The notes under the pieces are model-generated. The model did no database searches. It saw nothing but the letters and a program-made list of their open reading frames with translations, and was not told the origin of the DNA. From the NCBI GenBank assembly GCA_035772405.1, contig JAYKKM010000216.1, positions 1,565,501 to 1,629,500 of the forward strand: DNA of 64,000 nt. The letters are read 5' to 3'. How positions within the stretch are numbered: the first letter of the stretch is position 1; every line of letters starts with the position of its first letter. Both the position numbers and the translations under genes were made by a program. Shown here one piece after another: positions 41,101-53,259 of the stretch. This stretch comes from Chrysogorgia sp. JL179-B06 (Eukaryota; Cnidaria; Anthozoa; Scleralcyonacea; Chrysogorgiidae).

Positions 41101-41250
41101 AGACAACTTTACTTGAATGCAAGCGTAAACTTTAGGCCAATGGAACTATCAGTTTACCGTCACAAATGCAATGTTTTCAAAAAACTGATGCGGATTTTTT
41201 TCATTATTCATTATTCATTATGTTTTTACTGTATTAATAATATATATTTT
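38124..41250. other. 3' flank of NT5C2, repeats only
   Basis: No gene recognised. An inverted pair around GACGTCATC lies at 38435-38885, and a foldback around GAGAGTCTGACGTCA at 39073-39245. A segment at 39160-39445 is shared with 24700-24890 (AAGGCTGGACATTTCATC, GTAACCTCGACTGAAAT). GC-rich transposon fragments with poly-G lie near 40640-40790, and a small palindrome at 40799-40879 (ATGGCTACTGACGTCATACC). Confidence 0.5.
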
Positions 41251-41253
41251 TAG

Positions 41254-41354
41254 GGATTGTCATCAAGGACAGACCTTTCAAGAAAGTAATATCAGATATT
41301 GATACATCAATTCCTATGTTTATTTATAAACTAAAACCAGTTGTTAGGAGCTAA
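41254..41354 (+). CDS. possible terminal exon of an unrecognised gene
   Basis: After a TTTTTAG acceptor, a 33-codon frame reads IVIKDRPFKKVISDIDTS, IPMFIYKLKPVVRS, stop. The composition looks coding and the acceptor is good, but I found no upstream exon and do not recognise the protein. It may be a relic or chance. Confidence 0.22.
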
Positions 41355-42706
41355 AAACATGTAACTGCCTTTATTTTATAACACATTTATAATGCCATGC
41401 AATTTAATATATTTTCAAGATACACTCTTTGGCGGTACGAGGGCTTCCAACGGAATTTCTGGGAGAAATAATTTTTTTAAATATTTTCGCAAAAATCAAG
41501 CAAATAATAAAAAATAATGAAAAAACCTAAATAATGAAAATTTTCACGCGGGTGCCAAAACAGACGCGTGTGGGTGATGGTAAACTGATCCCTCGGTTCC
41601 ATTGGCCCTAGTACATATACGACAAATACTTTGCTTGAACCGCAACGATCTAAATATAAAAAAACTTTTGAAGCTCTAGAATTGCATTTTCAGTGATTCA
41701 TGCATGAAACAGCTTTAATAAGCCAATTAACCACTACTGTAAGTTAAATTTGAATTTTTTATTTCGTTCAGAAATGATGGGACTATTTACAACTGAACAC
41801 TAATTAGGTAAGCTATTTACAGATATTTACAAGAGTGCCAGAGGCCGGGCGTGAAAATGAAAAGTTAGAACAAAGACTCTGGCTTTAACTATGATGTCAT
41901 AGACAGGGGAGGGGGAAGGCAAAATATAGGTTTTAAGATATATTCACAACAAGATTTAAAACGAGAATTATTCAACTAGTTCCCCAATCCTGATTCATTC
42001 AGCCTCCATTCACACTAGTCAGTGGCCAATGAAAGTCAAGAGTAAGGAGACCTATTAACTTCAAGTAAACCTATTGAATGAAGCATATCAATCATAAGTT
42101 ATCAGTTGGGGTTGAGACAAGGAAGGGGAGATGACTAGTAACCCCAGTCACTCCCTCTGTACCCATCCCTGATTTCCATCTGTCACTGTGTTTCTTTTGG
42201 CTTATATTATTTTGCAAAACAAAACAGATTTTCGAAACGAAACAACAATTTGCAAAACGTGTACCGTATTAAAGCTAGTTAGGCGGGGGGTTAGGGTTAG
42301 AAAACTCGTTAGGCAGGGGTTAGTGTTAGGATCTTTGTTGTTTTGGGGGTTATTATTAAAAACTTGTTAGGCAAATTGTTGTTTCGTTTCGCAAACCTGT
42401 TTTGTTTCGCAAAATACCATAAGCTGTTTCTTTTTGCTGTGCCACTCTTTTGTTTCAGCCATTTCCTGCTCTTTTTTCTTAATTTTTACTACCAAATAAA
42501 AGAATAGTGTAATTATTTTTACTCTGGTTAGAGATAAATTCAGATCAAGTTACATATTTCAAATAGGATCACCACAACAATTGTGGATATCTCCCCAAAA
42601 GTAAAAAACAATATATAAGTAGTATATTTATATGAGGGGTCAAAAACGAAAACGTAATTTTAAAACGTAAATATCTCCCAAAAACGAAATATGTAGAATT
42701 ATATAG

Positions 42707-43172
42707 CAGGGGTGGCGCCAGAAATTTGTCGACACAGGAGCTAAGGTCCCCGACAGGGTGCTTAAACAGGTAGTGTTAATTTGTCTAGGGGGGTCCGGGG
42801 GCATGATCCCCCGGGGAATTTTTAATTTTGTAAGTCTTTCTCAGTATTTCCTTACTGCATGTATACGAAACTAACTCTAACAATAATATTCACGCAAAAA
42901 CTAGATGACAGTGAGTGCGCGAAACAACACAGAGGTGATCGATTTGTGCCAGAGATGAAAGTTGATTACCTTTGACGTTGTTTAGCGAAAAGTTTGTTAA
43001 TGCGTAAAAAAACTTTTACGATTCTAAGAAAACAAAAGACGAACTTTTTTTTCTTTTTTCTTCTTTTTTCCAGCTCGTTCCCCGACGAATTGATAATTTT
43101 TCCCTGACAGGGGGGCTAAGGTTCCCTGACGCGGGACTGTAGCCCCCCTTGCCCCCTCTGGCGCCACCCCTG
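42707..43172. mobile_element. hAT-type MITE with perfect 8-bp target duplication
   Basis: Terminal repeats CAGGGGTGGCGCCAGA and complement; flanking TTATATAG at 42699-42706 and 43173-43180 is identical. 466 bp, no transposase. Sub-terminal G/C-rich segments resemble fragments elsewhere in the window (8560, 33400, 40640). Confidence 0.88.
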
Positions 43173-43219
43173 TTATATAGGGTCACCACTTAATGTCCAG
43201 GTATAACTCATTGAGAATA

Positions 43220-43770
43220 AACCCTTACAAAAATAAACTATAGTTTCTATGCCAAAAACTATAGTTTTTAAAATATAGTTTTTTATAGTTTTTAAAAACT
43301 ATAGTTTTCGAGTAAAAACTACAGTTTTTGCCATAGAAACTATAGTTACCTGTTAAACTATAGTATCCTAATCATAAAAACTATAGTTATTTGCCAAAAA
43401 CTATAGTGACCCTATAGTGTTTGAGTTAAAACTATAGTTTTTTAGTGATATTGAGTAAAGATAGATATTGAGAAAAACTATAGTTTTTGAGTTAAAACTA
43501 TAGTTTTTGAGTTAAAACTATAGGTTTTGAGTAAAAACTATAGTTTTTTAGTAAAAACTATAGTTTTTAACTATAGTTTTTGAGTGAAAACTATAGGTTT
43601 TGAGTGAAAACTATAGTTTTTGAGTAAAAACTATAGTTTTTGAGTAAAAACTATAGTTTTTTGAGTAAAAACTATAGTTTTTGAGTAAAAACTATAGGTT
43701 TTGAGTGAAAACTATAGGTTTTGAGTAAAAACTATAGTTTCCCATGATAACTATATAATTACTATAGTTA
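43220..43770. repeat. minisatellite with ACTATAGT palindromes
   Basis: About 20-bp tandem units such as AAAACTATAGTTTTTGAGT. Each unit contains the self-complementary AAACTATAGTTT, so the array can form hairpins. GGGTCACC occurs at both edges (about 43180 and 43776). It begins just after the hAT MITE. Confidence 0.88.
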
Positions 43771-45708
43771 AAACGGGGTCACCATCACTTACCCATCACC
43801 AGGGGGGTTGGGTGGTGCGATCGCACCCCCTCTTTTGGATCCAATTAGCAACATTATACAAAAGCAACACAAATTTATACCTTATAAGTCTGAAAGACAG
43901 AAACTGTAATAACAGATAGACCCGGTCATCATCACGTGAATGGAGGGGAATGGAGACGAGAGTACCCATGACCTCTTTCGGGAGAACGAGTTGTTCAGTT
44001 GTCGTGGAATCATGGAAATAAGAAAGCTCTTAAACACCCCCATGGTCTGAATGTTGCCAATCTCTTATCGGTACGAGGTAAAACGACCCCCGTTTCAAAA
44101 ATCCTGCATACGCCCTTGATGAATATACTCACACATTATATATAGATAATTTCCATGTGATGTCATAGCTACACATGTGGCATGTGCACCCCACTTTTTC
44201 AAATTTGAAAAAAGTGTCCTTTTCTGGGATAAAAGTTATTGTTTGCTGGAAAGAAATGTCCTTTTGACAGAAGCAATAATATTGTTGAAAAACAGGATAA
44301 CTTTGGGGACTACAAATAGCGTACTATGTAGTAATTATACATAAAATATGATAACATTAACCACCATTATACAATGAAATTTCATTATACAATGAAAGAC
44401 CATATGATATTTAACAATTAGATTATCAGCTTGAGGGCAAAGCCAAGCGAAAAACATGGCCTAATCGCGTTACTCATCACTATACTCAATATCTATCAGG
44501 ACAAGGCCAAAAAAAAATACCTTGGTTTCCGGTTTCCCGACCCTACCTAGTTTTTGGCAAGTAAAATGCTGACCCTAGCGTGGTTTGGTAAAACCTATTG
44601 TTCGTCCATGCAATGTTTGGGAAAAAAAGAAAAATCGACCTAGCCTACCTAATTTTTTTCAGCATGAAATAGGAAACCCAGGTTTTTTTGGCCCAATTAG
44701 ATAGCGAGTAGCATAGCCAATCAGATTGTATCATTTGCATTAGACTACTAATATAAAGTTTTTAGTAAAACCTGTTAGAATCCGCTGTAATAATAGTGGG
44801 AAAGCTTGTGGTAGAAAAGGTGCCTTTTGTGATGGTGCCACCCCACTTTTGAGGTGTTTCCTCTGCCCTTTTAGGCGCTATGTTGGTTCACCTCTATAGA
44901 TTTTAAATTAGCAAAGTTGTCATGCAATGTTGGTGCTCACTTGCCTTATTGGATCCATCCTATAATGCAATATATGCATAGAGAGTCCAAAACTATAATT
45001 ATGCTATATTATAATATTACAATTATATTCCAGTTATATTTATTTTAATGTAAATAATTATTTGATCCAAATAAACTCGATGAAAAAAAACAAAAAAAAT
45101 GAAAAAACCCCAAAAAAACAACAAAACAAACTATGATATGATTAAACTACAGTATGTTTTATGGCTCTTAAGATGATTGCTCATGATGAATGCAAAAGTG
45201 ATAATACTAATTTATTTATTGTTGTCTTGCTGCTGACTTGATTTTTATTAGAACCTTATTATTAAGATGTTATACCAATTAAATTTGTGGACTAAAATGA
45301 TGACATATTCTTGCCCCCTCCCCGCGATTTTTCCTCATTTGCTTCCCCCCTTTAAAAATGCTCCGCAGCCCCAACTTGTCAATGTGAAGATTTCGTAGCC
45401 TGCGTCGCACTGACGCATGCGCAGACAATGTTCGCGGTGTTTAGAGCAAGGGTGTGACACCATAGTTGGAGAGCGTCTTGTATAAATGACATTCGAGATC
45501 AGATTGAATATAAAAAATACTGTTGATATAAAAAATATTATCTCTATTCTCTTACCTTCGCCGGCTTCGTCTATGATGCTCCGCAAGCGTTTTTCGCGTT
45601 TTAAAGTTTTTCAGTGACAACATCAATCTTTCGGCTGGTATGACAAGAAAGAACACATGCTATAAAACGCTCCGTGAAATAACCTCAAACTTCCCAGACT
45701 ACGATATT

Positions 45709-46000
45709 TAACAGTTATTCCACGAACTCGAGTCGTATATGAGCTGATAGCCGACGAGGCGGTAGCCGAGTCGGCTATCAGCCATATACGACGAGAGTGA
45801 GTGGAATAACTGTTTTATTATATACACAAGCTCTGGATATGAACAACATAAAATTGCAAATTTTATTCTTCACTTAATTCTGCAAATCTGGCAGCCATTT
45901 TGCTAGATTTCTCTACTAGTAGGATATTAGCTGATATCCTATTGGTAGAGAACCAATCAGATTGCAGAATAGCTCATATCCAGAGCTTGTGTATATAATA
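45709..46000. repeat. two adjacent palindromic elements
   Basis: AACAGTTATTCCAC ... GTGGAATAACTGTT (45709-45814) encloses an inner hairpin of GCTGATAGCCGAC. Directly after it, TATTATATACACAAGCTCTG (45816) is mirrored by its complement ending at 46000. Confidence 0.75.
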
Positions 46001-46204
46001 ATAATAATTACACCGCACATTATCAGAAAAGATTGCGCTTTTAGAGTTAAACTTTCAATGATGACTTTAATTTTTAAAGGTTTCCAACAAAGCTTGCCAA
46101 TTCGTTAAAAATGTTCAATTATAAGCAGATGTGAGATGACGGCGATTTTTCCTCCAAGGATCATGCGCTGTTCTTTAACTGTATGCAGACTTTTTCTTCA
46201 TTCT

Positions 46205-46265
46205 AAGCTTTCAATATCTCTAAAAGGTTGGTGTAGGTGAAGACCCTTCGTCAGAACTTTCAATA
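46205..46265 (-). repeat. family-B hammerhead relic
   Basis: CTCTAAAAGGTTGGTGTAGG at the outside and, on the complement strand, CUGACGA-AGGGUC without the GAAA half. Followed at 46305-46500 by a GC-rich transposon fragment. Confidence 0.45.
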
Positions 46266-46789
46266 CCTGTCTGTATCGAAAACTAAAATAATTATGTGTC
46301 ATTGACAGGGCCGTAGCCACCAATTTAGAAATGGTCCGGTTGGGCGTCGAGCGCCGAAGGCGCAAGAAACCTCCGAAGAATTTTGCTCCCCAAAGGGGCG
46401 TCACCAAGGGGGGACTGGGGTGGACCACTTCCCCACTTTTCTTCACAACCAATTTTGAAATTCTTCTAAATCCGGCGAGAAACACTTGGGGGGATTGTTT
46501 GGGATTATAAAGTTCGTAATTTAGTTTTAGGGTTCAACAGTACCAGAAACAACCATTAAATTACGTGGAGCACTTCTGCTGGAAACCAAGCTATTCTGCC
46601 TGGTTTTCAAAGCATTTCACCAACTTGTAGCGATGTCTGCGATGATGTCATGATCATTATGTCCCCCACTTCTCCAGGTCTGGCAATGCCACTGTCCCCA
46701 GAAAGGGTTTTTTTTAATATCTAAGACTCTGAAATGCTGTTTCCTGCATTTTGAGAGAATTTTAAACCAAGTTTTAACCATAATTATTT

Positions 46790-47100
46790 TTATAGTCTAT
46801 TTCATCATTGCACAAAATTATTATTTTATCATTATTATTATAATAATTAATAATATTATATTATTAATATTAATATTATACATATTAATAATATTAATAT
46901 TAATAATATTAATATTATTAATTAATAATAATATTATAATAATTATAATAATAATAATAATTAATTAATTAATTAAATAATTAATTATAATAATTAATAA
47001 TAATAATAATTATAATAATAATTATAATAATTATATTATAATAATAATAATTTTATTTATCATTATTATTTATCATTATTATTTTATTATTTTATCATTG
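46790..47100. repeat. TAAT/ATTA low-complexity tract
   Basis: Dense AATAATTATTAA units over 300 bp, with copies of CATTGCACA around it. Confidence 0.85.
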
Positions 47101-47904
47101 CACATAATTATTTTTATAGTCTATTTCATCATTGCGTCTATTTCATCATTTCATCATTGCACATTGTCTATTTCATCATTTTTAGTTATTCTTTAAATTT
47201 TCCCTTTAAAATCAAACTAAAAAATTATGCTCTAACATGTGAACAGCTTGCCTTTATATTTTAATCGTTATTGTCGCTACAAAAGTTCCTAATTGTGCAA
47301 GATCAATTAAAGTACCAAAGTAGCAAATATGCTTTTCTTCGGCTTCATACTTTTTGTACCCATATAGTCGCGGTACCCATATAGTCACGGTACCCATATA
47401 GTATGGGGCGCCGTTTGTTTCAATAATACTTCTGTCACATATATAAAACTTAGGATCACTAATATAAAACTTCCATACAAATATATACAACTTATTCGCA
47501 AATATAAAACTTCTCTTACTAAATATAATACTTCTTCGCAAATATATAAAACTTCTCTTACTAAATATAATACTTCTTCGCAAATATAAAACTTCCATAC
47601 ACATTATATACAACTTATCGCAAATATAAAACTTCTCTTACTATAAATATAATACTAATCTTCGTAAATATAAAAACTTCCATACACATATATACAACTT
47701 AATTCGCAAATATAAAACTTCTCTTACTAAATCTATAATACTTCTTCGCAAATATATAAAACTTCTCTTACTAAATATAATACTTCTTCGCAAATATAAT
47801 ACTTCGTCGCAAAATATAAAACTTGTTGCGCAACAAGAGCCCGCAATATCTGATCGATTATAGGATCCATTACATCAAGTACTGCAACATGCCTTGCCTT
47901 ACTC

Positions 47905-48345
47905 ATGTTTTCAACTATGGCCGGTGAAGACGAAAACGGTTCTAGAACGAATTTAACGACATTTCTCTCTCGGTTGCCTCAGCTTTGCGAACAATTTCGG
48001 TTAAATCAATTTACTCAAGAATTGGAAATTGCTGATAATTTGCTTGCAGCTTCGGAGCGTGGTATGTTCTTGGGTGTTCTTTTTCTTTTTTCTGTTTGAA
48101 TGTCGCGAGGATGATATTTCTCATGAAATAGTAGAGAAACTGCAAACACTTCTTGGTCAATATGAACAATTCACAAGACGCTACATGGATGTTGTTCAAA
48201 AACCTCCAAGAACAAGATACGGACAACAGATTTCGCTGTCAAAAACGAACTGAATAAAGGTGAAAACTTAAGAGGAAGACCACGATTTCGTGTTACAAAA
48301 GCACAATAGAAAGCTTCGAGAAATTGGTTTTTCGTGGACTAAAAT
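47905..48345 (+). pseudogene. decayed transposon gene, left palindrome arm
   Basis: From an ATG at 47917 it reads MAGEDENGSRTNLTTFLSRL, then FRLNQFTQELEIADNLLAAS, a frame break near 48065, then REDDISHEIVEKLQTLLGQY, and after 48240 RGRPRFRVTKAQ followed by a stop. The end REIGFSWTKI is preserved in another frame. GRPRF-x-VTKAQIE...REIGFSW resembles the helix-turn-helix region in front of integrase-type (rve) domains of animal transposon proteins. The catalytic part is missing and is replaced by the 12-bp array. Confidence 0.6.
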
Positions 48346-48360
48346 ACCACTGTGAAGTAC

Positions 48361-48503
48361 CGTCGATTCAGCCGTCCGATTCAGCCGTCGATTCAGCCGT
48401 CGATTCAGCCGTCGATTCAGCCGTCTATTCAGCCTTCGATTCAGCCGTCGATTCCCAGCCGTCGATTCAGCCGTCGATTCAGCCGTCGATTCAGGCCGTC
48501 GAC
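48361..48503. repeat. 12-bp VNTR (GATTCAGCCGTC), left arm
   Basis: About 12 units, flanked on the inside by GACAGCGGGTAGCCATCCG. The Ser-Ala-Val-Asp and Arg-Phe-Ser frames are artefacts. Confidence 0.9.
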
Positions 48504-48835
48504 AGCGGGTAGCCATCCGTGTGAACCTGACTGCTGTTTGGGGCAGACGATACGCTTTCGACTTTATCCCCCTCGCCCGGCGCGAAGCGCCGAACCGAAG
48601 GCCGAAGGCCTGAGGGCGAGGGTGCTAATATCGACCGGCGTTTAGTCCCTTATCACGGAGAAGGGAGTCCTGATCTGGGATCGTGTTTTATATGTTATAT
48701 ATATGATCATCAACCGTCCTCATGCGCGGCATCGGAAAATGTGGCACTGGTAACTAGATACTCAGATTAAATTGAACCGTCACAAGAGACTAGTTTTTTG
48801 AGGAAATAGAAATCCGAAGTCCGAGTATGTATTTT

Positions 48836-49450
48836 TGACTCGCTAATTCCAAATCTGTTTCAGAATTGAAAACGGTTATATCATGATCGAGATTATCATA
48901 GCCGACCAAGCCCCGGACTAATTTCTAAGTACATAAACCATTTTTACGAAGGGTATTCACGTTCTCGTAATATAGTAGACCATATGTGTTGTATTTTGAC
49001 TCGCTAATTCCAAATCTGTTTTCAGAATTGAAAACGGTTTATATTGATCGAGATATTCAACATAATATTCGACGAAGTGACCGGCTAATCATTATTTAGC
49101 CGACAAAGCCGACTAACTTTCTAAGTACATTAAACCATTTTTTACGAAGGGTATTCACGTTCTCGTAATATAGTAGGCCACATCTGTTATGTATTTTGAC
49201 TCGCTAATTCCAAATCTGTTTTCAGAATTGAAAACGGTTAAATATTGATCGAGATAAACGTTCAAAATAATATACGAGGAGGACAAAAAAATGTGACCAG
49301 TTTATAATCGACTAATTTCAAAGTACATATAACCGTTTTTACGAAGGGTACTCACGTTCTCGTAATATAGTAAACGCGTATGTTATGTATGTTGACTCGC
49401 TAATTCCAAATGTGTTTTCAGAGTTTAAATCGGTTAAATATTGGCCGAGA
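48836..49450 (+). repeat. 196-bp tandem satellite, about four units
   Basis: CGCTAATTCC occurs at 48841, 49002, 49202 and 49398 (spacings 161, 200 and 196). Each unit carries TTTTACGAAGGGTATTCACG and TTTTCAGAATTGAAAACGG. A lone unit sits at 30955. Confidence 0.85.
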
Positions 49451-49575
49451 TAACGTTCAAACATTTCTTCGACGAAACGGGCTTTTGGAAAATTGTGAAT
49501 TTCAAAAAAAACAGAAATAATACACGGCCACGGCGTGCGAGGTCTGGGCACCATGGATGGAGAAATTCCCGTAGG

Positions 49576-49599
49576 GGGGGGGGGGGGGGGGGGGGGTAG
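49576..49599. repeat. poly-G tract
   Basis: Run of about 22 G within the left-arm insertion. Confidence 0.9.
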
Positions 49600-50160
49600 A
49601 AAAGGCGGGGCGAGGGGATTATTGCGAATTCGTTCATATTTCTAGTAAAAGTACTATTTTCTATGGCGCTATTCTATATGATTTCTTTAAATTTAAATTT
49701 AAATATGTTGCAGAGAATTTAATGCTCTTCCTAACGTAGTAGTCGCTTGACTCGATCGTGCCTAAGGAAGATTCACGCGAACGTTAAACATGAACGGCGC
49801 ATTCAAGTATCAAGCAACGGCGCTATAATTGGTATAGTGTAAAATTTGTTATTTCCGACAACTCAGATAAAATTACTATTTTCTCGGGCGCTATTCTATA
49901 CAATTTTTTTTTAATGTACATATGTTGCACAGAATTTAATGGTCTTTCTAAAACGATAATAGTTACGTGACTGGACAGGCCTAAGAAAGATTCACGCGAA
50001 ACGTTAAACATGACCGGCTTTTGGTCTCGGGCAAGAGCGCTTAATTGGCATTTGTTATTTCCGACAACTCAGATAAAATTACTATTTTCTCGGGCGCTAT
50101 TCTATACGATTTTTTTTTAATTTAAATATGTTGCACAGAATTTAATGGTCTTTCTAAAGC

Positions 50161-50957
50161 TGGTTTCTATAATGATCGCTACGATCGCTGCGATCGCTCA
50201 ATTTTAAAACCGGCGATCGTAGCGATCATATGGAAACCACACGCTCAGCGATCCTGGCGATCGCCGAGATAGAAAATGTTCTATCTCGGCGATCGCAGCG
50301 TCGATTATATGGAAACACTGGTTCAGCGATCCTGGCGATCTCAGCGATCGGTATGTACTCCAGCGACATTCGGCTATATATCTATAAAAACACATTACTG
50401 TGGTGAGATTAAACGGTTCCTTCATTGGATACGTCACGCAAATTTAGATGAATCAGTGAAAACTAAAGCATTTTATGTTAAAATATTTTATGTAAATAGC
50501 TGTAAATAATTTATCTGTATAGCTGTGCCCGAAGCTGTGGGACAAGAGTGTGAAAAGCTCCAAGCTCTCTCTCTCATTCGAAATATCTGTCGACCTCAAA
50601 AAACGATTCGTTTCCTAGGCGCAAGTTCGTCTAAACAAAACTGGGACGAGATTTAAGGCAGTACTTTTAAAATGCAATCCGAACGAGTTCTTTTTACGGG
50701 ATATTTATACGTTCGATTATACGTTCGACACATGATAAATTCGATCACCTAACTGTGTATTAGATTCGAAACGCATGATAAATTCGACGTTTGAAAATAG
50801 GCCTTACTGATAAGAGCAACTAGAATAAAAAGCCGCTGTGCTTGCAATCGCAACGATCGCCGGTTTAGAAATTGAGCCGATCGTAGCGATTATATGGAAA
50901 CATGACGATCGCCGGTTTTAAAATTGAGCGATCGTAGCGATCATATGGAAACCAGCC
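50161..50957. mobile_element. MITE with GATCGCTACGATCGC ends, centre of the palindrome
   Basis: CTGGTTTCTATAATGATCGC at the left and GATCATATGGAAACCAG at the right form inverted ends; sub-terminal hairpins of GCGATCG/CGATCGC repeat on both sides. It interrupts one of the palindrome's internal units (CTTTCTAAA ... GGCCTAAGAAAG), replacing about 20 bp. Confidence 0.7.
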
Positions 50958-51909
50958 AGGCCTAAGAAAGATTCACGCGAACGTTAAACATGACCGGCTT
51001 TTGGTCTCGGGCAAAAGAGAGTGAGAGAGCTAATTGGTATAGTCATAGTATAGTGTAATTTGTTATTTCCGACTAACTCAAATAAAATTACTATTTTAAA
51101 ACAAAAGCCGGTCATGTTTAAACGTTTCGCGTGAAATCTTTCTTAGGCCTGGTCCAGTAAACGTAACTACTACCGTTAGAAAGACCATTAAATTTTGTGC
51201 AACATATGTAAATTTAAAAAAATCGTATAGAATAGAGTCGGAAAAAAATAACATTTATTACACTATACCAAATGAGACCAAAAGCCGGTCATGTTTAACG
51301 TTCGCGTGAATCTTTCTTAGGCCTTGTCCAGTCACGTAACTACTACCGTTAGAAAGACCATTAAATTATGTGCAACATATGTACATTAAAAAAATCTTAT
51401 AGAAATAGCGCGCGAGAAAATAGTGATTTTATGCGAGATAGTCGGAAATAAACAAATGCCATTATACCAGTTAGCGCTCTTGCCCAAGACCAAAAGCCGG
51501 TCATGTTTAAACGTTTCGCGTGAATCTTTCTTAGGCCTGGTACCAGTCACGTAACTACTACCGTTAGAAAGAATATTAAATTCTGTGCAACATATGTAAA
51601 TTAAAAAAAAATTGTATAGAATAGCGCCCGAGAAAATAGTAATTTTATCTGAGTTGTCAGGAAATAACAAATTACACTATGCCGTTGCTCGATACTTGAA
51701 GCGCCGTTCATGTTTAACGTTCGCGTGAATCTTCCTTAGGCATGATTGAGTCAAGCGAGCTACTACCGTTAGGAAGAGCAATTAAATTCTCTGCAACATA
51801 TTTAAATTTAAAATTTAAAGAAATCATATAGAATAGCGCCATAGAAAATATCGAAGCGTATCGTCTGCCCAACTAGCAGTCAGGTTCACACGGACTGGCT
51901 ACCCGCTGT

Positions 51910-52233
51910 CGACGGCTGAATCGACGGCTGAATCGACGGCTGAAATCGACGGCTGAATCGACGGCTGAATCGACGGCTGTATCGACGGCTGAATCGACGG
52001 CTGAATCGACGGCTGAATCGACGGCTGAATCGACGGCTGAATCGACGGCTGAATCGACGGCTGAATCGACGGCTGAATCGACGGCTGAATCGACGGTCTT
52101 GAATCGACGGCTGAATACGACGGCTGAATCGACGGCTGAATCGACGGCTGAATCGACGGCTGAATCGGACGGCTGAATCGACGGGCTGAATCGACGGCTG
52201 AATCGACGGCTGAATCGACGGCTGAATCGACGG
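51910..52233. repeat. 12-bp VNTR (GACGGCTGAATC), right arm
   Basis: About 27 units in inverted orientation relative to the left array, so the array lengths differ by about twofold between arms. Confidence 0.9.
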
Positions 52234-52255
52234 GTACTTCACAGTGGTATTTTAG

Positions 52256-52670
52256 TCACGAAAAACCAATTTCTCGAAGGCTTTCTATTTGTGCTTTTGT
52301 AACACGAAATCGTGGTCTTCCTCTTAAGTTTTCACCATTATTCAGTTCGTTTTGACAGCGAAATCTGTTGTCCCGTATCTTGTTCTTGGAGGTTTTTTGA
52401 ACAACATCCATGTAGCGTCTTGTGAATTGTTCATATTGACCAAGAAGTGTTTGCAGTTTCTCTACTATTTCATGAGAAATGTCATCCTCGCGACATTCAA
52501 ACAGAAAAAGAACACCCCAAGAACATACCCGCTCCGAAGCTGCAAGCAAATTTATCAGCAATTTCCAATTCTTGAGTAAATTGATTTAACCGAAATTGTT
52601 CGCAAAGCTGAGGCAACCGAGAGAGAAAATGTCGTAAATTCGTCTAGAACCGTTACGTTTCGTCTTCTAA
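52256..52670 (-). pseudogene. decayed transposon gene, right palindrome arm
   Basis: Mirror copy of 47905-48345. Its frame from 52561 down is open through CREDDISHEIVEKLQTLLG, NNGENLRGRPRFRVTKAQIE and SLREIGFS, so here the two halves are joined without the breaks seen in the left copy. It then runs into the 12-bp array. The N-terminal ATG region is degraded. Confidence 0.6.
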
Positions 52671-53259
52671 GGCACAGGGCATGTTGCAGTACTTGATGTA
52701 ATGGATCCTATAATCGATCAGATATTGCGGGCTCTTTATTGCGCAACAAGTTTTTATATTTGCGACGAAGTATTATATTTTTTGCGAAGAAGTATTATAT
52801 TTAGTAAGAGAAGTTTGATAAATTTGCGAAGAAGTATTATATTTAGTAAGAGAAGTTTTTAGTATTTGCGAATAAGTTGTATATGTGTGTATGGAAGTTT
52901 TATATTTGCGAAGAAGTATTATATATTTAGTTAGAGAAGTAAGTTTATATTTGCGAATAAGTTGTATATATTATGTGTATGGAAGTTTTATATTTGCGAA
53001 GAAGTATTATATTTAGTAAGAGAAGTTTTATATATTTGCGAAGAAATATTATATTTAGTAAGAGAAGTTTTATATTTGCGAATAAGTTGTATATATGTGT
53101 ATGGAAGTTTTATATTAGTGATCCTAAGTTTTATATATGTGACAGAAGTATTATTGAAACAAACGGCGCCCCATAATATAGTCACGGTGTTTGAGGTAGG
53201 GGTTCAACATCGAAATTACAACTGCGCAACTCAGATACTCATTCGGAATTCATCGGAAA

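Larger units (their letters stand above)
47396..53180. mobile_element. large imperfect palindrome, about 5.8 kb
   Basis: The outer edges TGGGGCGCCGTTTGTTTCAA (47404) and complement near 53160-53175 start two arms with the same order of parts: AT-rich minisatellite (47440-47825; 52745-53130), decayed gene (47905-48345; 52256-52670), 12-bp array (48361-48503; 51910-52233), and 230-250-bp degenerate units (49655-50160; 50960-51850). The left arm has an extra 1.1 kb (48560-49650) with a 196-bp satellite. The centre is a separate MITE. It resembles a foldback-type transposon with giant inverted repeats, but no full transposase is present. Confidence 0.75.

Noticed and set aside
48268..48645. Frames through the 12-bp array
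   Set aside because: The unit is a multiple of three, so all frames stay open; no flanking coding signal beyond the decayed gene.
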